Source: Streptomyces sp. NBC_00536
GTDB lineage: Bacteria; Actinomycetota; Actinomycetes; Streptomycetales; Streptomycetaceae
Direction of reading: 5' to 3'
Assembly: GCF_036346295.1 (NCBI RefSeq)
Contig: NZ_CP107819.1
Coordinates: forward strand, 6,262,001 to 6,326,000
DNA: 64,000 bases
Positions 1-10,267 of the stretch are shown in pieces. The translations under genes were made by a program, and so were the position numbers. Each line of letters opens with the position of its first letter. The first letter of the stretch is position 1. A model generated the notes under the pieces. That model searched no databases, was not told the origin of the DNA, and worked only from the letters and a program-made list of their open reading frames with translations.

Positions 1-2171
1 AAGAGCGTCAGCAGGCACGCGCGCAGCCCGAGGTGGGTCTCCTCCGTCAGCCGCGTGGCGGCCAGCGTCCGCTCGGCGCTCTCGGCGAAGTCCTCCGTAG
101 CCGCGTCCGTGTCGGCGTCCGAGTCCCGCGCCCCCTCGCCGCCGCACAGCACGCCGTGCAGCACCCTCGCCGGGGTCAGGGGGCTCTCCTCAAGCGCCGA
201 CGGACGCTCGCCCCCGCCGTGTGCCGGGGCCGGTCCGCCGTCCCCCATGTGTTCGAGCAGCGTCGGATACGTGCAGGCCAGGGCGAGCCGCAGGGTCCCC
301 AGCTCGGTGGCGAGCCGGGCGTCGGGCGACCGGTGCAGTACGCCGACGACCTGGCGGATCGCGGCGGCCGCGTCGTCCATCCAGCCGTTCCACAGCAGGT
401 CGTAGACCAGCCGCACCGTGTCGACGGGCGGCAGCAGGCCGTTGCGTACGGCCCCCAGCAGCGAACGCAGCTGCTGCGGCCACGCGGACGGCTGGACCCG
501 CCAGATGAACTTGGCCAGATCCGCCCGCAGCAGCAACCGCTCGGTCTCGTCACGGCAGCAGCTCTCCGCCATCCGCAGACAGCGCACCGCGAACCCCACC
601 CGTTGCATGGCCAGCGCCGCACGCGCGGCCTCGCTCAGCACCCGCGGCACCCACTCCTCGTCGGGAGCGCGCATCTCATGGCTGAGCAGCTGGGCCGCGA
701 CGATCAACGGCGCAGCCCCGTCCTCGTACAGCAGCACGGCCGCCCGCTGGCGCAGCCGCGTCGCCGCGTCATCGGTCAGGCTCTCCACCACCGCGGTCTG
801 CACGCTGCCGTGCCGGAACCTGCCCTTCTCCAGGACCCCCGCCTCGTGGAGGGCGGTGACCACCTGCTCCGCGGTCCACTCCTCGACCTCCACGAGCCGG
901 GCGAGCAGCGACATCGATCCGACGCCGCCCAGCAGGGCGATGCCCTGGGCCACCCGCAGACCGTCGGATCCCGTGCGGTGCACACAGATCAGTGCACTCT
1001 GCAGGAACTGTTCGCCCGCGTGGGGCGGCCCGCCGAAGACGTCCTCGACCCCGGCCGACGCGGGGCCCGCACCGGGCGCGTCCCGCTTGCCGTCGAGGGG
1101 GACGTCGACGTCGAGGTCCGTGTCCGCGGCGATGTCGACATCGATGTCGAGGTCGATGTCGATGCCGAGGCGGGTGCCCGCGCCGCCGTCGTCCTCGATG
1201 CCCTCGACGTCCGCGGCGTCCAGCGGGTCCACCGCGCTCATCGGGGTCACGGAGAACCGGCCGTCCACGACGGCCGACGGGCGCGGGTGGTCCTTGGCGT
1301 CCGGGCCGCCCGCCGAAAGCCGCTGCCGGCTGAGGTGGTCCTCGATGAGCCCGTGGACGAGCAGGGGGTTGCCGCCGGTCGCCGCGTGGACGGAGGCGGC
1401 CAGCGGAGCGCGCCGTGAGGCGTGGGCGGCGGGCTTCTTCGGGCCGGCCTCCAGGGCCCGGGCCGCGAGCAGCCGGGCGACGCCGTCGACGCTGAGCGGA
1501 CTCAGCCGGACGTGCACCCCCCGCAGCTGGTACAGCAGTTCCTCCAGGATGACCGGCGGCGTGCCGCCCACGTCCGGGCCGCGGGTCACCATCAGCGACA
1601 TCATCGCGCCCGAGGCGGGCGCCCGGAGCAGCGCGTGGGCGAGGCAGTACAGCGACTGCGGGTCGGCGTACTGCACGTCGTCGACGACGATCAGTACGGG
1701 CCCCCGCGCGCGGACCTCGGCGAGCTGGAGGTGGAAGGCCATGAGGATCTCGGCGGGGACCGGCTCCGACGTCGGCCGCGGCGCCGAGTCCAGCGTCGCG
1801 TCCGGGCCGGCCGACGGGTGGAGCGGCAGCCGGTCTGAGACGGCCTGCGCGTCGCGCACCAGCTGCTCCACCACGCCGAACGGCATCGCCTGTTCCGCCG
1901 GTGAGGTGACCGCGGTGAGGACGTGTGGCCCCGCCCCGGCCGTCAGCTCCAGTACGTGTTGGAGGAGCGCCGTCTTCCCCGATGCCACAGGCCCGTCGAT
2001 CACGGCGATTCGGCCGGTCCCGGCGGCATTTCCGGCCACCGTGCCGGATACGGCGCCGGATACGAAGGTGGTCAGCCTTCCGGTCTGTTCATCTCGCTCC
2101 ACCAACACAGCTGCAAAAGCCTTCCCCATGAGATGTGAAGTGGCGCACGTTGTATGCCATTCCTGCACCAT
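1..2171 (-). CDS. Large P-loop LuxR-family transcriptional regulator (3' end outside window)
   Basis: The minus frame is open from an ATG at 2171 to the window edge, giving 723 residues without a stop. A GGGGAG ribosome site lies 7 nt before this ATG; a second in-frame ATG is at 2129. A Walker A motif (GPVASGKT, about residues 60-67) follows the short N-terminus, and a Walker B-like IVVDDVQYADP lies near residue 160, as in the AAA/STAND ATPases of large LuxR (LAL-type) regulators. These proteins usually run to 900-1000 residues with a C-terminal GerE helix-turn-helix, which here would lie beyond base 1. An Asp-rich low-complexity stretch interrupts the middle. It is divergent from the carboxylase gene across a 555-bp gap. 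Its likely role is pathway activator of the cluster to the left; the DNA-binding domain is not visible, so that part is inference. Confidence 0.85.
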   Translation of the reverse strand, partial: MVQEWHTTCATSHLMGKAFAAVLVERDEQTGRLTTFVSGAVSGTVAGNAAGTGRIAVIDGPVASGKTALLQHVLELTAGAGPHVLTAVTSPAEQAMPFGVVEQLVRDAQAVSDRLPLHPSAGPDATLDSAPRPTSEPVPAEILMAFHLQLAEVRARGPVLIVVDDVQYADPQSLYCLAHALLRAPASGAMMSLMVTRGPDVGGTPPVILEELLYQLRGVHVRLSPLSVDGVARLLAARALEAGPKKPAAHASRRAPLAASVHAATGGNPLLVHGLIEDHLSRQRLSAGGPDAKDHPRPSAVVDGRFSVTPMSAVDPLDAADVEGIEDDGGAGTRLGIDIDLDIDVDIAADTDLDVDVPLDGKRDAPGAGPASAGVEDVFGGPPHAGEQFLQSALICVHRTGSDGLRVAQGIALLGGVGSMSLLARLVEVEEWTAEQVVTALHEAGVLEKGRFRHGSVQTAVVESLTDDAATRLRQRAAVLLYEDGAAPLIVAAQLLSHEMRAPDEEWVPRVLSEAARAALAMQRVGFAVRCLRMAESCCRDETERLLLRADLAKFIWRVQPSAWPQQLRSLLGAVRNGLLPPVDTVRLVYDLLWNGWMDDAAAAIRQVVGVLHRSPDARLATELGTLRLALACTYPTLLEHMGDGGPAPAHGGGERPSALEESPLTPARVLHGVLCGGEGARDSDADTDAATEDFAESAERTLAATRLTEETHLGLRACLLTL

Positions 2172-2726
2172 GGACACTCTCCCCGTTCCTGCGCGCACGG
2201 GAAGAGCTGTCAACGCCTAAGGGGCGCACGAGGATTCCTGCGCTCACCACAGGTCGGACGACACCCCAGTTCTTCCCGTTCGGCGGGTCCGTTCGAACTG
2301 TACCCCCGTCCCGCCGGTCGATTGTGCCCGTGCCATTGCAGGATCGCGTCAAAGTGCTTCGTGAGTAACTCGGCCGAATGAACAGTTGGTTGCCGCGTGT
2401 CATCGATCGCGGCTGGTCACGAACCCGGCGCTCCGGCCGGGAAAAGGAACCTCAGGAAAACCTCAGAGAAATCCGGCCGGTCCCCCAACTCGCCGCCCTG
2501 CCGCACGGCGGCGAGATGCGGCGCGGATCACGTGAAGTTCCGCAATCGGCCGCGGAAGTATGTCAGCTGCGCGTCGGCGGACTTCTAGGGGTGGTCGCGC
2601 GAAGACTAGGGGTAGGTGATGGTGGAGAACTCATTGCGCCACTCGTTTGAATGGCCTGATGTGAGCCTTCGAGGCCCATTGGACCGCAGAGCCGCCCGCA
2701 TCGCCGGGCCAGGGTGGAGATGGCGC
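2172..2726. other. Divergent intergenic region between LuxR regulator and carboxylase
   Basis: This 555-bp gap has no convincing gene. Its left part should hold the leftward promoter of the large LuxR regulator, but I see no clear -35/-10 there. Its right part (from about 2585) holds two TAGGGG boxes and a conserved leader, described separately. Confidence 0.6.
2585..2680 (+). promoter_or_regulatory. Putative activator-dependent promoter with paired CTAGGGG boxes
   Basis: CTAGGGGT occurs at 2585 and again at 2606, exactly 21 bp (two helical turns) apart. TTGAATG follows at 2647, then 7 nt, GTG, one base, GCCTTCG, two bases and GCCCA at 2673-2677. The same elements at nearly the same spacing recur at 10122-10207 before the small LuxR regulator. 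No -35 hexamer sits upstream of TTGAAT, which fits activator dependence. The identity of the binding protein is inference. Confidence 0.6.
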
Positions 2727-4283
2727 ATGACGACGACCGTCATCGGGAAAGTGGCCGAGCTGTACGCCGTTCGTGAGGAGGCGGTGCGTGGGCCCAGCGA
2801 CCGGGCGACGGAGGCGCAGCATGCCAAGGGCAAGCTGACCGCCCGTGAACGGATCGGGCTCTTGGTGGACGAGGGATCGTTCAGGGAGGTCGAGCAGCTG
2901 CGCAGGCACCGGGCCAGTGGTTTCGGTCTGGAGGCGAAGAGGCCCTACACGGATGGTGTGATCACCGGTTGGGGCACGGTCGAGGGCCGGACGGTCTTCG
3001 TCTACGCGCACGACTTCCGGATCTTCGGCGGGGCGCTGGGCGAGGCCCACGCGACGAAGATCCACAAGATCATGGACATGGCGATCGCTGCGGGTGCTCC
3101 GCTGGTGTCGCTGAACGACGGCGCGGGGGCCCGTATCCAGGAGGGCGTCTCGGCGCTGGCCGGATATGGCGGCATCTTCCAGCGCAACACCAAGGCCTCG
3201 GGGGTCATCCCGCAGATCTCGGTGATGCTCGGCCCGTGCGCGGGCGGCGCGGCCTACAGCCCCGCCCTGACGGACTTCGTCTTCATGGTCCGTGAGACCT
3301 CGCAGATGTTCATCACCGGTCCGGACGTGGTCAAGGCCGTCACCGGCGAGGAGATCACGCAGAACGGGCTCGGCGGCGCGGACGTGCACGCCGGGACCTC
3401 GGGCGTCGCGCACTTCGCGTACGACGACGAGGAGACCTGCATAGCCGAGGTCCGCTATCTGCTGGCGATGCTCCCCTCCAACAACCGGGAGAACCCGCCC
3501 GCCGTCCACGCCGAGGACCCGGCCGACCGGCGCTCCGACGCCCTGCTGGAACTCGTACCGGTGGACGGGAACCGCCCGTACGACATGCACCAGGTCATCG
3601 AGGAGCTCGTCGACGACGGCGACCACCTGGAGATCCACGAGGGCTGGGCCCGCAACATCATCTGCACGCTGGCCCGGCTGGACGGCCAGGTGGTCGGCAT
3701 CGTCGCCAACCAGCCGCAGTACCTGGCCGGCGTGCTGGACATCGGGGCATCGGAGAAGGCCGCACGCTTCGTGCAGATGTGCGACGCCTTCAACATCCCG
3801 ATCGTGACGCTGCTCGACGTACCCGGCTTCCTGCCGGGCGTGGACCAGGAGCACGGTGGAATCATCCGGCACGGCGCGAAGCTGCTGTACGCGTACTGCA
3901 ACGCGACCGTGCCGCGGATCTCGCTGATCCTGCGCAAGGCGTACGGCGGCGCCTACATCGTCATGGACTCGCAGTCCATCGGCGCCGACCTCACCTACGC
4001 CTGGCCGACCAACGAGATCGCCGTGATGGGCGCCGAGGGCGCCGCCAACGTGATCTTCCGCAGGCAGATCGCGGAGGCCGACGACCCCGAGGCGATGCGC
4101 GCGCGCATGGTCAAGGAGTACAAGACCGAGCTGATGCACCCGTACTACGCGGCCGAACGCGGCCTGGTCGACGACGTCATCGACCCCGCCGAGACCCGCG
4201 AGGTGCTGATCGCCTCCCTCGCCATGCTCCGTACGAAGCACGCGGACCTGCCGTCGCGCAAGCACGGCAACCCCCCGCAGTGA
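2727..4283 (+). CDS. Acyl-CoA carboxylase beta subunit (AccB/PccB-type carboxyltransferase)
   Basis: Biotin-dependent carboxyltransferase subunit of 518 residues that moves CO2 from carboxybiotin to acetyl- or propionyl-CoA. The ATG at 2727 follows GGTGGAG by 7 nt; upstream in-frame ATGs lack family similarity. Visible motifs are [26 protein letters not shown], and the second crotonase-fold half with [16 protein letters not shown] and [12 protein letters not shown]. The Ile right after GGAY (residue 411 here) corresponds to the position where S. coelicolor AccB has Ile and PccB has Asp, a residue known to set acetyl- versus propionyl-CoA use, so acetyl-CoA should be accepted and malonyl-CoA made. 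No alpha (biotin) subunit is nearby; it would use a housekeeping one. Location in a polyketide-type cluster suggests extender supply. Confidence 0.9.
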   Translation: MTTTVIGKVAELYAVREEAVRGPSDRATEAQHAKGKLTARERIGLLVDEGSFREVEQLRRHRASGFGLEAKRPYTDGVITGWGTVEGRTVFVYAHDFRIFGGALGEAHATKIHKIMDMAIAAGAPLVSLNDGAGARIQEGVSALAGYGGIFQRNTKASGVIPQISVMLGPCAGGAAYSPALTDFVFMVRETSQMFITGPDVVKAVTGEEITQNGLGGADVHAGTSGVAHFAYDDEETCIAEVRYLLAMLPSNNRENPPAVHAEDPADRRSDALLELVPVDGNRPYDMHQVIEELVDDGDHLEIHEGWARNIICTLARLDGQVVGIVANQPQYLAGVLDIGASEKAARFVQMCDAFNIPIVTLLDVPGFLPGVDQEHGGIIRHGAKLLYAYCNATVPRISLILRKAYGGAYIVMDSQSIGADLTYAWPTNEIAVMGAEGAANVIFRRQIAEADDPEAMRARMVKEYKTELMHPYYAAERGLVDDVIDPAETREVLIASLAMLRTKHADLPSRKHGNPPQ

Positions 4284-4419
4284 CCCGCCGAGTCCGCTCG
4301 CGCCCCCACGTGTCCGACCCGCCCGAGCGGGTCCGGCGCCCCTGATCGCCCCCGATCGCCCCCCGTGGTCCGGCCCGGACGCCGGGCCGCCGTATCCATG
4401 GAAAGGCACTGATCGCACC

Positions 4420-5409
4420 ATGACCGCGCACCCCAACGGAGTGACCCCGCCGCTGCCGCCGACGGAGACCGACAGGACGCTGCACTTCGCGGGTCCCGCG
4501 ACGTTCGGCCGCATCCCGCGGATCGACCAGGTGGAGAAGGCGGACATCGCCGTGGTCGGCGTGCCTTTCGACAGCGGCGTCACCTACCGGCCGGGCGCCC
4601 GCTTCGGCGGCAACGCCATCCGGGAGGCCTCCCGCACCCTGCGCCCCTACAACCCGGCGCAGAACGTCTACCCGTTCCACTTCAGCCAGGTCGCGGACGC
4701 CGGCGACATCAGCGCCAACCCCTTCGACCTGAACGACGCGGTGGAGACGATCGAGGCGGCGGCCGACGACCTGATCTCCAGCGGCGCCCGGCTGATGACC
4801 CTGGGCGGCGACCACACCATCGCCCTGCCGATGCTGCGGGCCGTGGCGAAGAAGCACGGTCCCCTCGCCGTCCTGCACTTCGACGCCCATCTGGACACCT
4901 GGGACGACTACTTCGGGCAGCAGTACACCCACGGCATGCCGTTCCGTCGCGCCGTGGAGGAGGGCATCCTCGACACCTCCGCCCTCTCCCACGTCGGCAC
5001 GCGCGGCCCGATCTACGGCAAGAAGGATCTCGACGAGGACGAGAAGCTGGGCTTCGGCATCGTCACCTCGGCCGATGTGATGCGGCGCGGGGTGGACGAG
5101 GTGGCCCAGCAGTTGCGCGAGCGCGTCGGCGACCGTCCCCTCTACATCTCCATCGACATCGACGTCCTGGACCCGGCGCACGCCCCGGGCACCGGCACTC
5201 CGGAGGCGGGCGGCCTCACCTCCCGCGAGCTGCTGGAGATCCTGCGGGGGCTCGCCGACTGCCACCTGGTCTCCGCCGACATCGTGGAGGTCGCGCCGGC
5301 CTACGACCACGCCGACATCACCTCGGTGGCCGCGTCCCACGCGGCCTATGAGCTGATCACCATCATGTCCAAGCAGATAGCCCCGGTCCGCTGGGGCGCG
5401 ACGCAGTAA
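4420..5409 (+). CDS. Agmatinase/guanidinobutyrase-family amidinohydrolase
   Basis: Ureohydrolase-family enzyme of 329 residues, the usual length. It should hydrolyse a guanidino group to an amine plus urea using a binuclear manganese centre. Metal-ligand motifs are all present: GGDHT (about residue 129), DAHLD (155-159) and [19 protein letters not shown] (from about 243). It follows the carboxylase gene by 136 bp and precedes the C5N cassette. In linear polyene clusters of the ECO-02301/mediomycin type such an enzyme turns a guanidinobutyryl starter-derived tail into a free amine, and that role is inferred here from context. Housekeeping agmatinase is the alternative. A GC hairpin follows the gene. 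Confidence 0.85.
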   Translation: MTAHPNGVTPPLPPTETDRTLHFAGPATFGRIPRIDQVEKADIAVVGVPFDSGVTYRPGARFGGNAIREASRTLRPYNPAQNVYPFHFSQVADAGDISANPFDLNDAVETIEAAADDLISSGARLMTLGGDHTIALPMLRAVAKKHGPLAVLHFDAHLDTWDDYFGQQYTHGMPFRRAVEEGILDTSALSHVGTRGPIYGKKDLDEDEKLGFGIVTSADVMRRGVDEVAQQLRERVGDRPLYISIDIDVLDPAHAPGTGTPEAGGLTSRELLEILRGLADCHLVSADIVEVAPAYDHADITSVAASHAAYELITIMSKQIAPVRWGATQ

Positions 5410-5449
5410 ACCACCGTCGTTCCAGAAGCAGAACCAGAAGCAGAACCAG

Positions 5450-5480
5450 AGCCCGGCACCGCGCACTGCGGTGCCGGGCT
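5450..5480 (+). terminator. Rho-independent-like hairpin after amidinohydrolase gene
   Basis: Perfect 13-bp arms (5450-5462 and 5468-5480, beginning AGCCCGGCACC) enclose a 5-nt loop. There is no T tract, as is common in Streptomyces. A GAACCAGAAGCA tandem repeat (5420-5449) sits between the stop codon and the hairpin. Confidence 0.6.
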
Positions 5481-5672
5481 CCGTCGTACGCGCACACGCG
5501 CACGCGCACGGCGGGGTACCCGATCGGCTACACCGCCCGGAGGCGCCGATGCGGTGCGCCGTTCCAGCGGGCCGAACGTACTCACACCCGGCCTTTCCGC
5601 GCGAACAGAATGGGAACCGAGCCCGGACCAGTGGATCGCTGTCCGGGAGCAGGAATGGAAAGGGAGGGTTTT

Positions 5673-7238
5673 GTGACCCCGCAGGACCATTGGTGGAGCG
5701 CAAGCCACAGTTATGTCTCGGACATCCTCTCGGTGTTCGCGGCCGCGCCGGACAGCCCCGCCGTGAATTGGCGAGGCGAAACCTCCACCGGCGGCGAAAT
5801 GATTCGCTCGGTGACCGATGCGTTCCACGCACTGCACGACAGTGGAGTCCGCGCGGGCGATGTCGTGGCCGTTCTGGTGGCGCCCAACAGCCCGGAAATG
5901 CTCACGGCTCGGTATGCGGCGCATCTGCTCGGCGGCGCGGTGTGCTACCTGCGGTCCACCAACCCGGGCACCAGCGAGGTGACCCTTCCGCTGGACCAGC
6001 AGGTCCAGATCCTGCGGGACACCGCGGCCGTGACCGTCTACACGGACGCCGAGAACGCCCCGCGCGCCGCCGAACTCGCCGAGGGCGCCGGGGGACTGCC
6101 CGTGACGCGCGTGACGGGCGATGCCGGCGAGAAGGACCGTACGGGCGATGCTCCGCGCACCGCACCCTGGGACCCGGACGCACTGGCCCTCATCACCTTC
6201 ACCAGCGGCAGCACCGGACGGCCGAAGGGCATCCGGCTGGCGGGCCGGGCGTACAACGGCCTGGTCCAGGGCATGGTGGCCGCCGGTGGCGAAGCCGCGG
6301 GATTCAAGCTCCTGGTGACCACGCCGCTCAGCCACACCGTCGGCAGCATGGCGGACACCGCCCTGGCGCTGGGCGGCGTCGTCCACCTGCACGAGAACTT
6401 CAACGCCGAGCAGTTCGTGAACGCGGTGGCCGACGAGGGCATCATCTGGACCTTCATGGCGACGGTCCACCTGTTCCAGCTGCTCGACCACCTGGAGGGG
6501 CGCGGGCTGAAGGACGTCGAGGAAGGGCGCCTGGCCTCGCTGCAGCGGCTCATCTACAGCGGCAGCGCGGCGGCTCCGGCCAGGATCGCCCAGGCCGTGA
6601 AGGCCTTCGGTCTCATCATGGTGCAGGCGTACGGCACGGGGGAGACCGGCCGGCTCACCACGCTCTTCCCCCACGAGCACCTGGACCCGTGGCTCTCGAC
6701 CACGGTCGGGCGGCCCTTTCCCGATGTGGAGGTCGTCGTCGGCGACCAGGAATCGGGGGCGCCGCTCGCCACCGGCGAGGTGGGTGAAGTCCGCGTGCGC
6801 TCCCCGTACACGATGGACGGCTACACCGGGGACCCGGCGGCGTCCGCGAAGGTCCTGCGGGACGGCTGGTACCACACCGGCGACATCGGCTACACCGACG
6901 AGCACGGCTATCTGCACCTCCTGGGCCGGGTGGCCGACGTGGTCAAGGTCAACGGCGTCAAGGTCCACCCGACGGTCGTCGAACGCGAACTCATCTCGCT
7001 CGCGGGCGTCCGGCACGCCGCGGTGTACGGCGTGCGGGACCAAGGCGGCGGCGAGCACCTGCACGCCACGATCGTCTGCGACCCGGCGGTGCCGGTGGAG
7101 ACCGACGCCATTCGCGCGCACCTCGCCCAGTCCCTCTCCGGGCTGCACGTGCCCGAAAAGATCAGCGTCGTCGACGATCTGCCGCTGAACGACAACGGAA
7201 AGCCCGACAAGGTGCGACTGCAGCTGCTAGGCGCCTGA
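5673..7238 (+). CDS. ANL-superfamily ligase, probable C5N amide synthetase
   Basis: Adenylate-forming enzyme of 521 residues. The GTG at 5673 is preceded at 5 nt by AGGGAGG, the best ribosome site; an in-frame ATG at 5655 is a weaker alternative. ANL core motifs are visible: A3 P-loop TFTSGSTGRPKG, A5 YGTGETG, A7 YHTGDIG, A8 GRVADVVKVNGVKVHP and the A10 lysine in NDNGKPDK. It opens a tight three-gene set with an ALA synthase and a second ligase. In asukamycin-type and ECO-02301-type clusters that trio makes the C5N moiety and joins it to the polyketide acid. This protein is the more divergent ligase (unusual N-terminus with tandem Trp) and so is the better candidate for the amide-forming step. 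The assignment of the two ligases could be reversed. Confidence 0.75.
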   Translation: MTPQDHWWSASHSYVSDILSVFAAAPDSPAVNWRGETSTGGEMIRSVTDAFHALHDSGVRAGDVVAVLVAPNSPEMLTARYAAHLLGGAVCYLRSTNPGTSEVTLPLDQQVQILRDTAAVTVYTDAENAPRAAELAEGAGGLPVTRVTGDAGEKDRTGDAPRTAPWDPDALALITFTSGSTGRPKGIRLAGRAYNGLVQGMVAAGGEAAGFKLLVTTPLSHTVGSMADTALALGGVVHLHENFNAEQFVNAVADEGIIWTFMATVHLFQLLDHLEGRGLKDVEEGRLASLQRLIYSGSAAAPARIAQAVKAFGLIMVQAYGTGETGRLTTLFPHEHLDPWLSTTVGRPFPDVEVVVGDQESGAPLATGEVGEVRVRSPYTMDGYTGDPAASAKVLRDGWYHTGDIGYTDEHGYLHLLGRVADVVKVNGVKVHPTVVERELISLAGVRHAAVYGVRDQGGGEHLHATIVCDPAVPVETDAIRAHLAQSLSGLHVPEKISVVDDLPLNDNGKPDKVRLQLLGA

Positions 7239-7307
7239 TCAAAGCGTCCAAGCTTTCCGTTTTCCCTCCCTCTTGTTCTGATTCTCCGCATTGAGAAGGT
7301 AAGTCTC

Positions 7308-8540
7308 ATGAACCTGCACCTGGATTCGTATTCGACCGGCGTGACCGCCAAGGAACTTTCCGAGCGGCGGCGTGAATTCCTGGAGATCGGGCGCCGCTCC
7401 GGAAGCTTCCCCAGCGCCAGCGCCCGCCAGGACGGCGTGGACTCCCAGATCAACGTCTGGTGCAGCAACGACTACCTCGGGATGGGGCAGAACCCCCATG
7501 TCATCGAGGCGATGAAGAAGGTCATCGACACCCACGGCGTGGGCTCCGGCGGCTCGCGGAACATCGGTGGCACCAACCACTACCACGTGCTGCTCGAACA
7601 GGAGCTGGCGGACCTCCACGGCAAGGAGGCGGCGCTCCTCTTCACCTCCGGCTACACGGCCAACGACGGCGCCCTGAGCGTCCTGGCCGGGACGCCGAAG
7701 GACACGATCGTCTTCTCCGACGAGAAGAACCACGCGTCGATCATCGACGGGCTGCGGCACAGCGGCGCGCAGAAGCACATCTTCCGCCACAACGACGTCG
7801 CTCACCTGGAAGAACTGCTCGCGGCCGCCCCCGCCGACCGTCCGAAGCTGATCGTCCTCGAGTCGGTCTACTCGATGTCGGGCGACATCGCGCCGCTGGC
7901 CGAGTTCGCCGAGCTGGCGCGCCGGTACGACGCCACCACGTACATCGACGAGGTGCACGCGGTCGGCATGTACGGCCCGCAGGGCGCGGGCATCGCCGCC
8001 CGCGAGGGCATAGCCGACCAGTTCACCGTCGTGATGGGCACGCTCGCCAAGGGCTACGGCACCGTCGGCGGCTACATCGCCGGTCCCGCCGCCCTCGTCG
8101 ACGCCGTGCGCACCCTGTCGCGCGCGTTCGTCTTCACCACCTCGCTGCCGCCGGCCGTCGCGGCGGGGGCGCTGGAGGCGGTGCGCTACCTCCGGTCCTC
8201 CGACATCGAGCGCAAGACCCTGGCGGAGAACGCCCAGTTGCTGCACCGGCTGCTCGACGAGGCCGACATCCCGTTCATCTCGGCGGACTCGCACATCGTC
8301 TCCGCCTTCATCGGGGACGACGAGACCTGCAAGCAGGCGTCGCGGCTGCTCTTCGAGCGGCACGGGATCTACGTCCAGGCCATCAACGCCCCCAGCGTGC
8401 GCCTCGGTGAGGAGATCCTGCGGATCGCGCCGTCCACGGTGCACGAGCGCGCGGACGTCGAGAACTTCGCCGAGGCCCTCCGCGGGATCTGGAAAGAGCT
8501 GAACATCCCGACGGCCACCGACAGGAACTGGCTTTCGTGA
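7308..8540 (+). CDS. 5-Aminolevulinate synthase, C5N-type (PLP-dependent)
   Basis: Alpha-oxoamine synthase family, 410 residues, matching the length of ALA synthases. ATG with GAGAAGG nine nt upstream. Visible are [10 protein letters not shown] near the N-terminus, [11 protein letters not shown], the ESVYSMSGD segment, the PLP-ring aspartate in IDEVHAVG, and the Schiff-base lysine in TLAKGYGT (Lys248). ALA synthase condenses glycine with succinyl-CoA; in C5N clusters the same enzyme also cyclises ALA-CoA to 2-amino-3-hydroxycyclopent-2-enone. Streptomyces obtains tetrapyrrole ALA from glutamyl-tRNA, so a second ALA source is a marker of secondary metabolism. Its TGA overlaps the GTG of the next gene, implying translational coupling. 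Confidence 0.93.
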   Translation: MNLHLDSYSTGVTAKELSERRREFLEIGRRSGSFPSASARQDGVDSQINVWCSNDYLGMGQNPHVIEAMKKVIDTHGVGSGGSRNIGGTNHYHVLLEQELADLHGKEAALLFTSGYTANDGALSVLAGTPKDTIVFSDEKNHASIIDGLRHSGAQKHIFRHNDVAHLEELLAAAPADRPKLIVLESVYSMSGDIAPLAEFAELARRYDATTYIDEVHAVGMYGPQGAGIAAREGIADQFTVVMGTLAKGYGTVGGYIAGPAALVDAVRTLSRAFVFTTSLPPAVAAGALEAVRYLRSSDIERKTLAENAQLLHRLLDEADIPFISADSHIVSAFIGDDETCKQASRLLFERHGIYVQAINAPSVRLGEEILRIAPSTVHERADVENFAEALRGIWKELNIPTATDRNWLS

Positions 8541-10057
8541 CCCGGTCGGTGGCCGCCGTCCTCGCAGAGTCCGCGGCGCGGCGGCCATCCCACACCGCCC
8601 TGGTGTGCGGGACGGAGCGGATCTCGTACGCGCGTCTGTGGGACCGGGCCCGCCGGTACGCCGCCGCGCTGCGCGGCCAGGGCATCGGTCCCGACGACAA
8701 GGTCGCGCTGCTGATGCCGAACACGCCGGAGTTCGCGGCGCTGTACTTCGCGATCCTCGCCCTCGGCGCCGTCGTCGTCCCGGTCCACACTCTGCTGAAG
8801 CCCGCGGAGATCTCCCACCTCCTGCGGGACTCGGGAGCGCGGGCCCTCGTATGGGCGGGGACGCTCCCGCAGGAGACCGCGCGGGACGCCGAGGCGGCCG
8901 GGGCCCTGCTCCTGACCGTGGGGGAGGCCCCGCACGGTTCCGTCCTCCTCGACGACGGCGCCGAGCCCATCGACACGTATGCCGAGCGGGGGACGGACGA
9001 CCTCGCGCTGGTGCTGTACACCTCCGGTACGACGGGCAGGACGAAGGGGGCGATGCTCACGCACGGCAACGTCGCGACGAACATCGCCGTGACCGCCGTG
9101 TCCCCCTTCGCCTTCGGCGAGGACGACGTGCTGCTCGGCGCGCTGCCGCTGTCGCACACCTTCGGCCAGATCTGCGGGATGGCCGTCACCTTCCACGCCG
9201 GCGCGACGCTGGTGGTCATGGAGCGCTTCGAGGCGCACGACGCCCTGCGGCTGATGCGCGAGCACGGCTGCACGGTCTTCATGGGCGTGCCGACCATGTA
9301 CCACGCACTGCTCGAAGCGATCGCGGCCGGAGCCCCGGCGCCGCGCCTCACCCGCGTGTACAGCGGCGGGTCGGCCCTTCCGGTGCCGGTGCTCGACCGG
9401 GTGCGGGCCGCGTTCGGCTGCGAGGTGTACGAGGGGTACGGGCTCACCGAGACCTCGCCCTGCGTGGCATACAACCAGCCGGGCATCCCCTGCAAGCCGG
9501 GCACGGTGGGGCTGCCCATCGAAGGCGTACGGGTCGCCATCGCCGACGCGGAGGTGGAAGGGCGCATCAGGCTGCTGAAGCAGGGCGACATAGGCGAGAT
9601 CGTCGTGCGCGGGCACAACGTGATGGCGGGCTATCTCGGCCGGCTGCGGGAGACCGCCGAGGTGCTGGTCGACGGCTGGTTCCGGACCGGGGACATGGGC
9701 GTGCAGGACGAGGACGGCTATCTGTCCATCGTCGACCGGAAGAAGGACATGATCGTCCGCGGTGGGTACAACGTCTACCCCCGTGAGGTGGAGGACGTAC
9801 TGCTGGGTCATCCCGCCGTGGCCGCCGCCTCCGTGGTCGGCGTGCCGAGCGCGAGGCACGGCGAGGAGGTGTGCGCCGTGGTCCGGGTGAAGCCCGGTCA
9901 GCGTGCGAGCGGGATGCTCGCGGACGAGATCGTGGCCTGGAGCAAGGTGCACATGGCGGCCTACAAGTACCCGCGCCGCGTCGAGTTCGTGGAGAGCTTC
10001 CCGCTGGGATCGAGCGGCAAGGTCCTCAAGCGGGAGCTGGCACACCGCTACGCGTGA
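8537..10057 (+). CDS. Acyl-CoA ligase, probable ALA-CoA ligase of C5N pathway
   Basis: AMP-dependent acyl-CoA synthetase of 506 residues starting at a GTG that overlaps the ALA synthase stop codon. Motifs: P-loop [25 protein letters not shown]5 YGLTETSP, A7 FRTGDMG, A8 [20 protein letters not shown] and the catalytic A10 lysine in [10 protein letters not shown]. It is a canonical CoA ligase, closer to fatty-acyl-CoA synthetases than its upstream neighbour. In characterised C5N pathways the ligase activates ALA as ALA-CoA before cyclisation, and that is the role inferred here. A strong hairpin follows, so this gene probably ends the operon. Confidence 0.82.
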   Translation: MTRSVAAVLAESAARRPSHTALVCGTERISYARLWDRARRYAAALRGQGIGPDDKVALLMPNTPEFAALYFAILALGAVVVPVHTLLKPAEISHLLRDSGARALVWAGTLPQETARDAEAAGALLLTVGEAPHGSVLLDDGAEPIDTYAERGTDDLALVLYTSGTTGRTKGAMLTHGNVATNIAVTAVSPFAFGEDDVLLGALPLSHTFGQICGMAVTFHAGATLVVMERFEAHDALRLMREHGCTVFMGVPTMYHALLEAIAAGAPAPRLTRVYSGGSALPVPVLDRVRAAFGCEVYEGYGLTETSPCVAYNQPGIPCKPGTVGLPIEGVRVAIADAEVEGRIRLLKQGDIGEIVVRGHNVMAGYLGRLRETAEVLVDGWFRTGDMGVQDEDGYLSIVDRKKDMIVRGGYNVYPREVEDVLLGHPAVAAASVVGVPSARHGEEVCAVVRVKPGQRASGMLADEIVAWSKVHMAAYKYPRRVEFVESFPLGSSGKVLKRELAHRYA

Positions 10058-10064
10058 CGCCGTC

Positions 10065-10095
10065 GCGGGGGCGGGTCCTGTGGACCCGCCCCCGC
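10065..10095 (+). terminator. Hairpin terminator after C5N operon
   Basis: A perfect 14-bp stem, GCGGGGGCGGGTCC (10065-10078) pairing with 10082-10095 across a TGT loop. It begins just after the ligase stop codon and lacks a T run. Confidence 0.7.
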
Positions 10096-10121
10096 CGCGG
10101 CCGACCCTCTTGACAACTGCC

Positions 10122-10207
10122 GTTAGGGGGGCGCGCGCGGAGATTAGGGGTGGTCGGCGGTGACGGGGCCTTCTCCCGGCCGATTGAATGACTCGGTGTG
10201 GGCCTTC
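10122..10207 (+). promoter_or_regulatory. Second copy of paired TAGGGG promoter architecture
   Basis: TTAGGGG occurs at 10123 and 10144, again 21 bp apart. TTGAATG follows at 10184, then 7 nt, GTG, one base, GCCTTCG, two bases and GCCCA. From TTGAATG through GCCCA the spacing is identical to that at 2647-2677 although the bases between differ. TGGGC and GCCCA can pair as a small hairpin. It lies before the small LuxR regulator, suggesting that this regulator belongs to the same regulon as the carboxylase gene. Confidence 0.6.
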
Positions 10208-10267
10208 GGCGCCCACGGAACCGCCGTCGCAGGGTGCCTGCGCAATGCCGCAGGGAAGTGAGGTAGC

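Noticed and set aside
33..2220. Plus-strand open frames opposite the LuxR regulator
   Set aside because: The minus frame has Walker motifs and LuxR-like helices; the plus frames are Arg/Pro-rich without motifs.
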